Shown: piece after piece, positions 39,739-48,050 of the stretch
How the letters are laid out: each line of letters starts with the position of its first letter
How positions within the stretch are numbered: the first letter of the stretch is position 1
From: Prochlorococcus marinus str. SB
GTDB lineage: Bacteria > Cyanobacteriota > Cyanobacteriia > PCC-6307 > Cyanobiaceae
Assembly (NCBI RefSeq): GCF_000760115.1
Contig: NZ_JNAS01000001.1
Location: 248,001 to 312,000, forward strand
DNA length: 64,000 nucleotides
Reading direction: 5' to 3'
The notes under the pieces: model-generated
Seen by the model: only the letters and a program-made list of their open reading frames with translations
Databases searched by the model: none
What the model was told of the DNA's origin: nothing
Position numbers and translations under genes: made by a program

Positions 39739-39860
39739 CTATCTGTAGTGTAGTAAGTTAACAATAATTGCACTACAGATAGGGGGTTGCATTTTTTAAG
39801 AAATTGGTTTAAAAATAAGATTCCCCATCACCCGGCCCCACATATGTGAGGCCTTTTTTT
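39739..39860 (+). ncRNA. Candidate small RNA with intrinsic terminator
   Basis: The 449-bp spacer between 39567 and 40015 has no convincing gene but strong structure. A perfect 12-bp inverted repeat (CTATCTGTAGTG at 39739-39750, CACTACAGATAG at 39771-39782) is followed by GGGGGTTGCA, an A/T-rich stretch, a CCCC-containing part (39823-39826) able to pair with the G run, and then a terminator hairpin. This looks like a free-standing short transcript. Picocyanobacteria have the Yfr family of such RNAs; I cannot assign it to a member. The direction is set by the terminator T-run. Confidence 0.45.
39834..39860 (+). terminator. Intrinsic terminator in the 39.8-kb spacer
   Basis: GGCC-C-CAC at 39834-39841 pairs with GTG-A-GGCC at 39846-39853 with one C-A mismatch. 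It is followed by seven T. No protein gene on the plus strand ends nearby, so it must end a noncoding transcript. Confidence 0.75.
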
Positions 39861-40015
39861 ATGGTTTTTAAAATAAGGCATATTTAAAAGTTTTATTTAA
39901 TAAAACAAGTAATTAATCCCTTTAATAATGAATAAAGATAATAATTTATTTATTTTTTAATTTATAATCATGCTTTAGAATTTTTACCAAAATGTACTGC
40001 TATCCTCCAATAATT

Positions 40016-40828
40016 TTATAAAAAGCTTTTTATGGATTTAAACAATAAGCTAATACCAACCAAAATACAAACTGTTATAAAAGTTTTCTTAATTAGAGTA
40101 TTCCCATTTAATTTTGATAGGTGAGCTCCGAAATATCCTCCTGTAAAGGAACCAATTATTAAAACTATCAATAAATTAAATGGAACCGATCCTATTCTTG
40201 CCAAAGAAACTGCTCCAATAAAATTCCAAAAAATCCCAACAGTAAAGAATGTCATACTTATAGCTCTAAGAAAATCCATTTCAAAAGTTTTTATTAAAAG
40301 TATTGTTACGAGCAATCCAGTTCCTGAAGAAATAGAACCATTTAATATACCTATAAGAAAAATAAAAATTAAAAATCTAATTTTATGAACAAAATTAAGC
40401 TTTTTACTACCAGATGACATACCTAAATCTGGTTTAAGGAATGAGTAAAAAGCTAATAATATGGATATTATTCCTAAAATTAAGTACAAGTACTTTTCTG
40501 ATATATATTCAACTACAGAAGCCCCAAAAATTACTCCTGGTAAACCAAAAATTAAAATTTGCCAAGCAACACTTATATCATTACCTAAAGATTTGTAATT
40601 TCTTAAGGAACCTCCTATTCCTAGTGCTACTGTTGCTAATTTATGACTAGCCAGAGCCTGATAATAAGGAACTCCAGATAAAATCAATGCTGGCAATTGT
40701 AATAATCCTGCTCCTCCTCCAGAAATCGCTGAGAACGTATTAGAAAAAAACGATATCAAAAAGATATAAGTACTTTTAAATAAAGAATGATCAAAATTTC
40801 CTAATAATATTGTTAATAAATAAAGCAT
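40016..40828 (-). CDS. TauE/SafE (TSUP) membrane transporter
   Basis: This 270-residue protein has about eight membrane helices in two repeated halves, with the typical Gly-rich start FSAISGGGAGLLQLPAL and PYYQALASHKLATVALG, and later GSISSGTGLLVTILLIKTF. These fit the TSUP family (sulfite exporter TauE/SafE and relatives), which move organosulfonates or sulfite. The first ATG is used; a start within the next 25 codons is possible. The substrate cannot be told. Confidence 0.85.
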   Translation of the reverse strand: MLYLLTILLGNFDHSLFKSTYIFLISFFSNTFSAISGGGAGLLQLPALILSGVPYYQALASHKLATVALGIGGSLRNYKSLGNDISVAWQILIFGLPGVIFGASVVEYISEKYLYLILGIISILLAFYSFLKPDLGMSSGSKKLNFVHKIRFLIFIFLIGILNGSISSGTGLLVTILLIKTFEMDFLRAISMTFFTVGIFWNFIGAVSLARIGSVPFNLLIVLIIGSFTGGYFGAHLSKLNGNTLIKKTFITVCILVGISLLFKSIKSFL

Positions 40829-40969
40829 TTACTATAAATTGCCTTTTGTATTAATAAGTGAAAATTATTCTTTTCATAAGAGGAATTTGCTTTAAGAAGT
40901 CTTAACTTATCTTTTTCAATCATACTTTAAAAAAAACTGTTATTATCAGAAAAATTATCAAGAATTTTT

Positions 40970-41311
40970 ATGCATAGACAAGATGCAATTTACCTTGATC
41001 AGTTTTGTCCCAAGATAAGTAATAAAAATTGGAGAGATTCACTTAATAAAGTTACTAATTATAAATGTGTTTATTGCGGTAAACCCTCACAATCACTCGA
41101 CCACCTTCACCCAATGTCAAAAGGGGGGATTAGCATTACAAGTAATTGTGTACCATGTTGTTTGTCATGTAATGGGAAGAAATCAGATTCGGAAGTTCTT
41201 AGTTGGTACAGAAAACAAAATTTTTATGATCCTCGAAGAGCTATGGCGATACGAGCATGGTTTAATAATGATTTAAAACTAGCGTCAGTTCTTTTGAACT
41301 ACTTAAATTAA
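40970..41311 (+). CDS. HNH endonuclease-domain protein
   Basis: The 113-residue protein has an HNH/zinc-finger fold: CVYCGKPSQSLDHLHPMSKGG (Cys pair and DH), then SNCVPCCLSCNGKKSD (the second Cys pair and N). All expected metal and catalytic residues are present in the usual order, so it may cleave DNA. HNH proteins of this size occur in phage, restriction systems and intron remnants. Here it stands alone with no methylase or integrase beside it, and similar genes seem common in marine cyanobacteria. Confidence 0.85.
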   Translation: MHRQDAIYLDQFCPKISNKNWRDSLNKVTNYKCVYCGKPSQSLDHLHPMSKGGISITSNCVPCCLSCNGKKSDSEVLSWYRKQNFYDPRRAMAIRAWFNNDLKLASVLLNYLN

Positions 41312-41399
41312 ACAATGAGTGATAAATTGATTGAGATTCTAAAAAATATTTTTGTATACCCTTGAATAGGATCCTTTATTTTAGAAAGCAATGTTTTTA

Positions 41400-41594
41400 T
41401 TAAATTATTCTTATTGTTTCTAAATTTATATTATTGCTTTCAATAATCGAGATATTAGAAAAATCATCTTTCCACATTATTGGTGAATCTATAACCTTTC
41501 TCTCCGGAGACTTTACTGAAAAAATCAATCCAAATACAAAAAGAATAGTAATCAATATGATTGTCATTACTAATTTGTCTGAAATATTATTCAT
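41400..41594 (-). CDS. Small one-helix hypothetical protein
   Basis: A 64-residue protein with one N-terminal helix (about 8-26, LVMTIILITILFVFGLIF) and a polar tail. It may be a membrane anchor or secreted after cleavage. Family not recognised. It lies 9 nt downstream of the secreted two-cysteine protein on the same strand and may be co-transcribed with it. Confidence 0.45.
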   Translation of the reverse strand: MNNISDKLVMTIILITILFVFGLIFSVKSPERKVIDSPIMWKDDFSNISIIESNNINLETIRII

Positions 41595-41603
41595 TAACCT
41601 AAT

Positions 41604-42005
41604 CTATCTTGAAAAATTTTTGTCAGGAGTAGTTTTTTCGTAAATTTCTAGAAAATATGATTTAAAATATTTAATCCCCTCATTTCCAATCAATCCAATT
41701 GACCGACCGCAATCATTTACTACTTGTGATGAAATTTGATTTGCCAAGTCACTCTTCTCAATCCATTTTTTCTGAGGATTGTAAGAGAAAGATATAATGT
41801 TTTCAGTTTTTACAATAGCTGATTTCATTGCTTCATCTTTAGAAAGACCATTTTGGATAGCATTGCAATATTTCTTAGAGAAATTATTAGAGATCCTATT
41901 TTGTAGCAAAATAACACTAGGATCGGACGTTTCAAAAGCTAAACCCATTGTAGGTTTTAGTTGGAAAATTATAAATAAAAGTAAGACAAAAAATAATTTT
42001 AACAA
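41604..42005 (-). CDS. Secreted two-cysteine hypothetical protein, copy A
   Basis: The 133-residue product has a signal peptide (about 1-22, LFFVLLLFIIFQLKPTMGLA) and a mature helical domain. It carries FSKKYCNAIQNGLSKDEA, then a long gap, then VVNDCGRSIGLIG and an aromatic helix. The two cysteines could form a disulfide in the periplasm or lumen. The protein at 60675-61067 has the same spacing of landmarks and appears to be a distant paralogue. Function unknown. Confidence 0.62.
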   Translation of the reverse strand: MLKLFFVLLLFIIFQLKPTMGLAFETSDPSVILLQNRISNNFSKKYCNAIQNGLSKDEAMKSAIVKTENIISFSYNPQKKWIEKSDLANQISSQVVNDCGRSIGLIGNEGIKYFKSYFLEIYEKTTPDKNFSR

Positions 42006-42169
42006 CAGCTATTAATCAATTGTTTATAGGTAATATAATAGTATTTTAAAATTGTCTTTTCAATTAAATCTGATAATTATTAAAAGCAAATTAAATTTCA
42101 ATTTATTAAAAATTCAAAGTATTGCGATAAGTTCAGCAATAATAGTCAGAGATTTATCCGACTACTTAT

Positions 42170-42391
42170 ATGTACGAATCATTGATGACATTGCTATTTT
42201 TTCCTGACTGGACAAATGGGCTACCTTCAGACTTTTTAATCCTTCATTTTTTCGTAGGAGCTGTTATTTTCCCATTTAACATGATTCATGCTAAAGCAAG
42301 AAAAATTGATAGTCAGAACCCACAGGAAGCAGCTAATGGGTATAAAAACGGTGACAATACTACATTTTTTGGATACGAAGAAATCAATTAG
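42170..42391 (+). CDS. Small conserved-type membrane-associated protein
   Basis: A 73-residue protein with a hydrophobic, aromatic N-terminal half (LLFFPDWTNGLPSDFLILHFF, with a possible helix at about 22-40) and a polar tail ending FFGYEEIN. I do not recognise the family. The Trp/Pro-rich segment and small size are like cyanobacterial thylakoid accessory proteins, but this is impression only. Confidence 0.55.
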   Translation: MYESLMTLLFFPDWTNGLPSDFLILHFFVGAVIFPFNMIHAKARKIDSQNPQEAANGYKNGDNTTFFGYEEIN

Positions 42392-42426
42392 ATTTCCATA
42401 AATTTCTTTAAGGAATTACTTAATTG

Positions 42427-42651
42427 ATGATAATTTACCTAAATACAGCTTTAGATCTTAAAATTTTTAGCCCCAGTGAACCATTAGGAATATTAATTAT
42501 TTTTTTAGGATTAATATTTACTGGTATGATTTTCTATATTATTTATGCAGTAAGTACTAATAAAGAATCACTAGAAGATAAAAAAATAAGAACTAAAAAG
42601 GAGTACTTGCAAAAGGAGAAAATAGGAAAATTATTTCCTAAGAAAAAATAG
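42427..42651 (+). CDS. Small one-helix hypothetical protein
   Basis: A 74-residue protein (ATG at 42427; a TTG one codon earlier also fits) with one helix (about 19-41, PLGILIIFLGLIFTGMIFYII). A strongly basic, lysine-rich tail ends LFPKKK, giving a positive-inside tail. It follows the 42170 gene by 35 bp on the same strand. No family recognised. Confidence 0.5.
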   Translation: MIIYLNTALDLKIFSPSEPLGILIIFLGLIFTGMIFYIIYAVSTNKESLEDKKIRTKKEYLQKEKIGKLFPKKK

Positions 42652-42873
42652 ATTTTATTGTTTTATTACTACAAAGGTAGTTATTTATATTATTAATGAT
42701 CAAATCGGTAGGGTCCAAAAACATAAGTTTTAACTCTTTTAAATCAAACATTTTCTAAAATTCCATTTTAACAACTAATTTTTTTTGCGAGGAGTATATA
42801 TTGTTAATTGCACTACAAAATAATTTTCATATCATGCAAAAAATGTTAAAAATGGGAAAAATGATTAGAAGTC

Positions 42874-43377
42874 TTGGAGAATTCACCTCAATATCTATTT
42901 CTTGCTAGTGGAGTAAATAATGGAGAAGGTTTTTGGATAGTGGGAATAAAAAATTGCGATGAAAATATTCTTGAGGATGAAAATCTTTTAGATTGCCATA
43001 GAAAAGAATTAATAGGTAATGAATCAGCAAAAGATATTCTTTTAGCTATTAATTTAAACTTGAATAATTTATTAAATGAACTCAAAAACAAAAATTATTT
43101 AATTGGAAGTCCTTCAATGGGAATTTCATTTGATCTCCCTTTAGAAATCTTGGAAAATATTTTTGATTTTTGGTTAGATATTTATAAAAATCAAGAGGCT
43201 TGGGAAGCTTGTCTAGGACTTCTTAAAGTTAGAAAAAGGATTCCGTTAACAAACCTAATTGAAAGCGAAAGTTTAAAGGGAAACTCTAAAAAATGGGCAA
43301 TAAAAATTGAAACTTTACATACTTATGTTCCTTCTTCACTTAAAAAAGAAAAATTAAATGAGCCAATGTGGGAATAA
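42874..43377 (+). CDS. Conserved-type soluble hypothetical protein
   Basis: The 167-residue protein begins at a TTG (MENSPQYLFLASGVNNGEGFW). It has no membrane segment and contains ENIFDFWLDIYKNQEAWEACLGLLKVRKRIPL. No known domain is evident. The regular codon usage and extended structured sequence support a real gene. The 222-bp spacer before it (42652-42873) shows no gene or terminator. Confidence 0.55.
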   Translation: MENSPQYLFLASGVNNGEGFWIVGIKNCDENILEDENLLDCHRKELIGNESAKDILLAINLNLNNLLNELKNKNYLIGSPSMGISFDLPLEILENIFDFWLDIYKNQEAWEACLGLLKVRKRIPLTNLIESESLKGNSKKWAIKIETLHTYVPSSLKKEKLNEPMWE

Positions 43378-43452
43378 TAATATCATTAAATACTAAAAAT
43401 ATTTACTTCGTTGGATATTTAAGTAAAAATAAAAAAAATTAATAATTTAAAA

Positions 43453-43638
43453 ATGAATAAACCATATTCTTTTAGTATCGATCAAATGAACGGGATAGTT
43501 GAGGATACATACGCAAAGATAATAAATGAATGTGAAAATTTAAAAAAAAATACTAATTGTCCAAATGAGCAAGTGTTAGCACTTTTAAGTGTAATTGCTT
43601 CAAATTACGCTGCTAAAACAGTAAACAAAGATAATTAA
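43453..43638 (+). CDS. Small hypothetical protein
   Basis: A 61-residue, mostly helical soluble protein (SIDQMNGIVEDTYAKII ... LLSVIASNYAAKTV) with two cysteines. Family not recognised. It ends one base before the phosphoribosyltransferase-like gene, so it is likely the first gene of that three-gene cluster. Confidence 0.5.
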   Translation: MNKPYSFSIDQMNGIVEDTYAKIINECENLKKNTNCPNEQVLALLSVIASNYAAKTVNKDN

Positions 43639-43639
43639 G

Positions 43640-44035
43640 ATGATAAGTTATTTTACTTGGAGAGAATTTGATGAGAGCGTAGAACAAATAGCTAATAAAT
43701 GCAGGTTTAAGGACTTTTCTGGAATATATGGAGTTCCTCGTGGTGGCTTATGTCTTGCTGTAGCACTAAGCCATAAATTAAAAATTAAATTAATTTCAGA
43801 ACCACTAAAAAATTCACTAATAGTAGATGATGTTTATGAAACCGGTCTTACATTAACGAACTTCAAGGATATTGAAGGAGCAATGTTTTTTGTATTATTT
43901 AGTAAAATCAAACCTACATGGTGGAATACAGTATTTATATCTAAAAAAAGCCAATGGATAGTTTTCCCTTGGGAAAATACTTTAACTGCAAAAAGTGACT
44001 GCGAAGATTACATCAGAAAAAGAGGTTTGAGTTGA
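43640..44035 (+). CDS. Phosphoribosyltransferase-like protein
   Basis: The 131-residue protein has a type I PRTase fold signature: VPRGGLCLAVALSHKL (substrate loop side) and the PRPP-binding LIVDDVYETGLTL (two acidic residues before xxTGxT). It is short, lacking a large hood, like small purine/xanthine or orphan PRTases. Nucleobase salvage is the natural inference. It overlaps the deoxyribosyltransferase-like gene by 4 nt, linking two nucleotide-salvage activities. Confidence 0.78.
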   Translation: MISYFTWREFDESVEQIANKCRFKDFSGIYGVPRGGLCLAVALSHKLKIKLISEPLKNSLIVDDVYETGLTLTNFKDIEGAMFFVLFSKIKPTWWNTVFISKKSQWIVFPWENTLTAKSDCEDYIRKRGLS

Positions 44036-44490
44036 GTAAGAAATTATATTTGGCAAATCCATATGGATTTTCAAAACAAACTAAAACACTTTTAGATGAA
44101 TTTATTGAAATCTTCAATGATTTAAATATAGAAGTATTTGAACCTTTTGAGAGAGCAAAACTATTAACACAACAAAACAGTCAATGGGCATATGAAGTTG
44201 CAAAAAGTAATTTCAATGATTTAAAAGAATGTGATTGTATTTTTGCGATTGTTAATGGAAATCCTCCAGATGAAGGTGTAATGATTGAATTGGGTATCGC
44301 AATTGCTCTAAAAAAGGAAATCTTTCTATTCAGGGATGATTTTAGAAATTGTTCTGATAGCGATCAATATCCATTAAATCTAATGTTATTTCTTGGCCTG
44401 CCTAAAGATAATTGGGAAAAATATTATTTTGAATCATTACAAGACATAAAAAGTAATAAAAAAAGATTTATGGAGTGGGCAAAAAATTAG
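44032..44490 (+). CDS. Nucleoside 2-deoxyribosyltransferase-like protein
   Basis: This 152-residue protein matches the NDT fold: YLANPYGFS at the N-terminus, FEPFERAKLL, DCIFAIVNGNPPDEGVMIELGIAIAL (with the catalytic-type Glu near residue 88) and a final LNLMLFLGL. These enzymes swap bases on deoxyribose or hydrolyse deoxynucleotides. TTG (44032) is the start, overlapping the PRTase stop (TTGAGTTGA context). The exact reaction is unknown. Confidence 0.8.
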   Translation: MSKKLYLANPYGFSKQTKTLLDEFIEIFNDLNIEVFEPFERAKLLTQQNSQWAYEVAKSNFNDLKECDCIFAIVNGNPPDEGVMIELGIAIALKKEIFLFRDDFRNCSDSDQYPLNLMLFLGLPKDNWEKYYFESLQDIKSNKKRFMEWAKN

Positions 44491-44575
44491 CCAAATAAAC
44501 AATTAACCCTCGCTTAGAAGTTTATAGTTTAAATGTATCTGTTCAGGTGCTAGAATAAGTTTTATTTAGAAAATT

Positions 44576-44752
44576 TTGACACAAGTTACAGTTGGAGAGA
44601 ACGAGGGGATTGAGTCAGCCCTCAGAAGATTTAAAAGACAAGTATCTAAGTCGGGAATCTTTGCAGATTTAAAAAGACTTAGACATCACGAAACTCCTAT
44701 TGAAAAATATAAAAGAAAGTTGCAACAGAGAAGAAAAGCAAGAAGAAGATAG
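44576..44752 (+). CDS. rpsU: 30S ribosomal protein S21
   Basis: The 58-residue basic protein starts at TTG ([20 protein letters not shown]) and contains the S21 core [19 protein letters not shown] and [16 protein letters not shown]21 sits at the mRNA exit region of the 30S subunit and supports initiation. TTG is supported by the conserved TQVTVGENE right after it. It converges with the HhH protein gene. Confidence 0.94.
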
Positions 44753-44829
44753 TCTGCTACAGCTCATAAATTTTTTTAATATGAGTTGATATTAAAATTT
44801 TCTTAGAAAGGTTTAAAATAAAATTTTAA

Positions 44830-45174
44830 CTACTTAAGCTTTTTAAGCTTCTTAACAAAATTTATTCCAACTCCTGACACAGCAAGAAGATCTTTTTCAT
44901 CTGCAGCGATAACTGCCTTTGTTGTTTTAAATCCAGCCTCATACAAAGCTTTTGCGCTTTTTGCTCCAACACCTGGAAGTGTAGTCAAAGTTTCAATATT
45001 TTTCTTAGAATTTACTGCTTTGGTTTTTGTTTTTGATTTTGTTTTTGTTTTTGTTTTTGCTTTTGCAGACTTTGCTGACTTTGCTACTTTTTTTTCTTTC
45101 TTTAAAGGAGTTTCAGAAATTACTTCACTTTTAAATAAAATTGATTTTAGTTTGCTGAGAAATTTAGAAATCAT
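44830..45174 (-). CDS. Lys-rich helix-hairpin-helix protein
   Basis: The 114-residue protein has three parts. There is an amphipathic N-terminus (about 1-25), then a lysine/threonine/alanine repeat tract (about 27-52, KSAKSAKAKTKTKTKSKTKT) like a histone H1 tail. A C-terminal pair of helix-hairpin-helix motifs follows (LTTLPGVGAKSAKALYEAG and LLAVSGVGINFVKKL). HhH motifs bind DNA backbone non-specifically, so a nucleoid- or repair-associated DNA-binding role is inferred. Confidence 0.75.
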   Translation of the reverse strand: MISKFLSKLKSILFKSEVISETPLKKEKKVAKSAKSAKAKTKTKTKSKTKTKAVNSKKNIETLTTLPGVGAKSAKALYEAGFKTTKAVIAADEKDLLAVSGVGINFVKKLKKLK

Positions 45175-45442
45175 TGAAATATATAAGTAATAAAATTAGC
45201 TATTCAGTTTATTATTTTCTATTAAATTCTATAGGAATTAATAACAAGATAACAATAACTGTATAGAAATAATTTATTTACAATTATATAAAGACACACA
45301 TTTAATATTTATGCAAGCTTACGAGCCATTGCAAGGAATTCTAAATTATTTTAAAAACTAAAAAAGTTAAAATGTATATTCAAAATTTAAAGGTATTTAT
45401 AAATAGTAAAGTTAAAATCTTATTAAAGAACAAATCATAAAA

Positions 45443-46039
45443 ATGAAGCTTATTTTTATAAGTGGACCTTCTGGAAGCGGGAAAACAACTTTATCAAATA
45501 AAATAATAAAAAAAAATAAAAATGGTTTCGTGTTAAGTACCGACAATTACTATAAGACAGGGTTATTAAGTAAATTACTACCTAAATTTATAGAAGGTTT
45601 TTTTGATAGAAGTATTAGTTTTAATAACGAACTATTCAAAAAAGATTTTGATTTTATTTATAAGAATGGAATTTCAATCTGTGATCGTTATTATAATTTC
45701 GAAAAGAAAACAATTAAAAATATCTTAAACGAAACAAATAATATTAGTTTTTTAATTGTTGAGGGTATATTTGCTAAAGAATTATCAAACACTTTAAATA
45801 TTAAGGATTATATTTTTTTAGAAATAAAAACTAAAAAAAATGAGTGTATGAAAAGAGTTTTACAAAGAGATATAAAAGAAAGGGGGAAGGATAAAAAACA
45901 AGCTGAGAATGACTTCTTAAAATCATGGAGTATTTATTATGAAAAATTCAAACCTGATAGCATAAAAAATAATACAAATAAATTCATTATTGAAAAAAAC
46001 ACTGACATAGATAACATTCTGAAAAAATTATTTAATTAA
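45443..46039 (+). CDS. Uridine kinase-like P-loop kinase
   Basis: The 198-residue protein has Walker A SGPSGSGKTTLS at the N-terminus, STDNYYK as in uridine kinase, a DRYYNFEKKT region, LIVEGIFAKE, and a lid-like RVLQRDIKERGK. The fold matches uridine/phosphoribulokinase-type kinases. The substrate could be a nucleoside or another sugar alcohol. The gene is more A/T-rich than the housekeeping genes and converges with a FAD oxidoreductase (12-nt overlap). Confidence 0.78.
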   Translation: MKLIFISGPSGSGKTTLSNKIIKKNKNGFVLSTDNYYKTGLLSKLLPKFIEGFFDRSISFNNELFKKDFDFIYKNGISICDRYYNFEKKTIKNILNETNNISFLIVEGIFAKELSNTLNIKDYIFLEIKTKKNECMKRVLQRDIKERGKDKKQAENDFLKSWSIYYEKFKPDSIKNNTNKFIIEKNTDIDNILKKLFN

Positions 46040-47194
46040 GTCTTTAATTTTTTTTTCTAATATTAAAGCACTTAAAATTGAACCTTCAATTCTGCCAAAT
46101 CCATCTCCTTCAAACCAGTCTCCGCAAAATCCAATTTTATATTTTCTACTAAGTTGTAAAGATAATGGTACGGCAAGGCCAGAAGGCTGTGAAGCTCTCC
46201 ATTTCATAATAGATATTTTTTCATCAAAAGTTAATTTATTTACTAAGGAATTCTTTTCAAACAATTTATTGAAATTTTTAATTATTTTTTGTTTAAAAAC
46301 TTCTTCATCTTTTGCACTAATATAAGAATTAATTAACTCTGCATTTTTTGAATGTACTACAATTCCTAATTTATTATTATCTTGCAGCTGAAAAATAATT
46401 CTTTCAAATCTATATTTTTTTTCTAAATTATTTTTTAAATAAAAATACCTTTGTTTTTTAGAATAATAATCTTTATAACTATATTTTTTATTTGTATAAA
46501 TTAGAAAAGTTAACCTGGGAATAAATGTTTGTTCTTCTAAGAAATTTAATAGTAAATCTATTTTTTTATCACTATTAATAGGAATTGCTTTTCTTAATGG
46601 AATTTGATTTACGTTTAATATTTTTAAAGACCTCTTATGTAACAACAAATTAGTTGAACAAATTAGATATTTAGACTTGAATTTGACGCCATTTTTAGAT
46701 GTTAGTAACCATTCCTTATCATTAAACTTCATATCTACTATTAAGGTTTCAAAGAAAAAATCAATTTCCTCTTTAAAATTATTTGACTCAATTATCTTTT
46801 TCGATAAATCACTCATGGAATCTAAAGATAAATAATTAACCCCGCAAGAAAATTCAGATTTTTTTATGGTTTCTAATTTAGAATCTTCATTTAAAAAAAA
46901 TATTTCTGAGTCGTCAATTTTTATATATTTATTTTCCAATAATTCATCAATATACCTTTTTAATAGAAGATTATTTTTACTGTTAGATATATTAAAATTT
47001 GGAGAACCATGATTTAGTTTCCATCCTTCATATTTTTTGCTTATTCTTGTACTGGATCTCCCTCCAAGTCCACGACCAATTTCAATTAATCCAACTTTTT
47101 TTGTAATATTATTTTTCAGATACTTCGAAGCGAAAACACAAGCAGATATACCTCCACCTATTATTAATAAGTCATATGTAACATCACTTTTCAT
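46028..47194 (-). CDS. FAD-dependent oxidoreductase (renalase-like)
   Basis: The 388-residue protein has the dinucleotide-binding motif LLIIGGGISACVFASKYL, then LIEIGRGLGGRSSTR (a second FAD contact), and a C-terminal FCGDWFEGDGFGRIEGSI, a GD motif binding the flavin ribityl chain. This order suggests the amine-oxidase/renalase group. The substrate is unknown. The next gene upstream on this strand is the TIM-barrel protein, 20 bp away, so the two probably form a pair. Confidence 0.78.
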   Translation of the reverse strand: MKSDVTYDLLIIGGGISACVFASKYLKNNITKKVGLIEIGRGLGGRSSTRISKKYEGWKLNHGSPNFNISNSKNNLLLKRYIDELLENKYIKIDDSEIFFLNEDSKLETIKKSEFSCGVNYLSLDSMSDLSKKIIESNNFKEEIDFFFETLIVDMKFNDKEWLLTSKNGVKFKSKYLICSTNLLLHKRSLKILNVNQIPLRKAIPINSDKKIDLLLNFLEEQTFIPRLTFLIYTNKKYSYKDYYSKKQRYFYLKNNLEKKYRFERIIFQLQDNNKLGIVVHSKNAELINSYISAKDEEVFKQKIIKNFNKLFEKNSLVNKLTFDEKISIMKWRASQPSGLAVPLSLQLSRKYKIGFCGDWFEGDGFGRIEGSILSALILEKKIKDLIK

Positions 47195-47214
47195 AGGTAT
47201 GATATTGACAGAAA

Positions 47215-48018
47215 TTATCTTTCATTTTCAAGAAAACTATAAACAGAATGAAGTTTTTCTAATGATGAAAAATCAGATTCAATTACAGGTGTAATATTAT
47301 TTTTTTTATAAAAACTAACTAAATCGTTTGTGAAATCAAAAAAATTCTCCAAGTCAGATAAACACTTTTCAGATATATATACCTCTTTCCAAGGACGAAA
47401 TTTAAACCGTGCTATAAATTGTTTAGAAGGAATAAATAAACTTCCAAATAAATTTAATTTTTCTTCTTTTGCTACGTTTTTAAGATAAGTCATCTCATTC
47501 TGAAGAACTTTAATATCTGTACCATATTGAAACCAAATTGAATTTATTAACCCAGTCGAAATTTTTTTTTCGAACCTTTCTCTTTCTGAAGAAATATTAT
47601 AATATTTTTCCAAATATGGATTGTAAGCTATACCTAATTTAACTTTTAAATATTTTTTTCTTTTTAAATAAGCTAACACATCAACTGAGTCAAAGTTTTT
47701 TTTCTTATTTGATCCCGACACAAGCAGAATTTCATAAATTTTATTAGTCTTAGAACTTTTAACAAAATCTAAAAATTCCTGATACGATTTTTCTTTATTT
47801 TTTGAATATTGATGATAAAGACTATAGTGATAGGTTACATTAAATTCATTATAGTTTTTTGATATATATTTAATAGTTGAGTTAAATAAATCCTTCTTTA
47901 TAAGTCCTTTACATGGAATATTAATATTTTTGATATTATTTAATTTGCAGAAATTAAGTTTATCGTCTAACTGAGAAATATTTTTAAATGATAATTCAAA
48001 TCTTATTTTATTGTTCAT
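47215..48018 (-). CDS. Possible MTHFR-like TIM-barrel protein
   Basis: The 267-residue protein has a barrel-like alternation and several features of methylenetetrahydrofolate reductases: a strand ending ILLVSG, KLGIAYNP, a FEKKISTGLINSIWFQYGTD segment and LFGSLFIPSKQFIARFKF. It is very Asn/Lys-rich and diverged, so the match is only moderate. If correct it would use FAD and a folate, which fits the adjacent FAD oxidoreductase. A distant aldolase-type barrel is the alternative. Confidence 0.5.
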   Translation of the reverse strand: MNNKIRFELSFKNISQLDDKLNFCKLNNIKNINIPCKGLIKKDLFNSTIKYISKNYNEFNVTYHYSLYHQYSKNKEKSYQEFLDFVKSSKTNKIYEILLVSGSNKKKNFDSVDVLAYLKRKKYLKVKLGIAYNPYLEKYYNISSERERFEKKISTGLINSIWFQYGTDIKVLQNEMTYLKNVAKEEKLNLFGSLFIPSKQFIARFKFRPWKEVYISEKCLSDLENFFDFTNDLVSFYKKNNITPVIESDFSSLEKLHSVYSFLENER

Positions 48019-48050
48019 TATTTAGTAGTCATATTTAGTCACTCAACATA

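Noticed and set aside
40970-41311. HNH protein considered as part of a restriction or mobile system
   Set aside because: No methyltransferase, integrase, intron boundary or terminal repeat is found nearby.
42800-42820. Sequence TAATTGCACTACA, shared with the 39.77-kb inverted repeat region
   Set aside because: A 13-base match between two AT-rich spacers is expected by chance in 64 kb, and no hairpin or terminator accompanies this copy.
45311-45361. 16-codon frame in the 45175-45442 spacer
   Set aside because: Too short to support and without a ribosome binding site; the spacer otherwise shows nothing clear.
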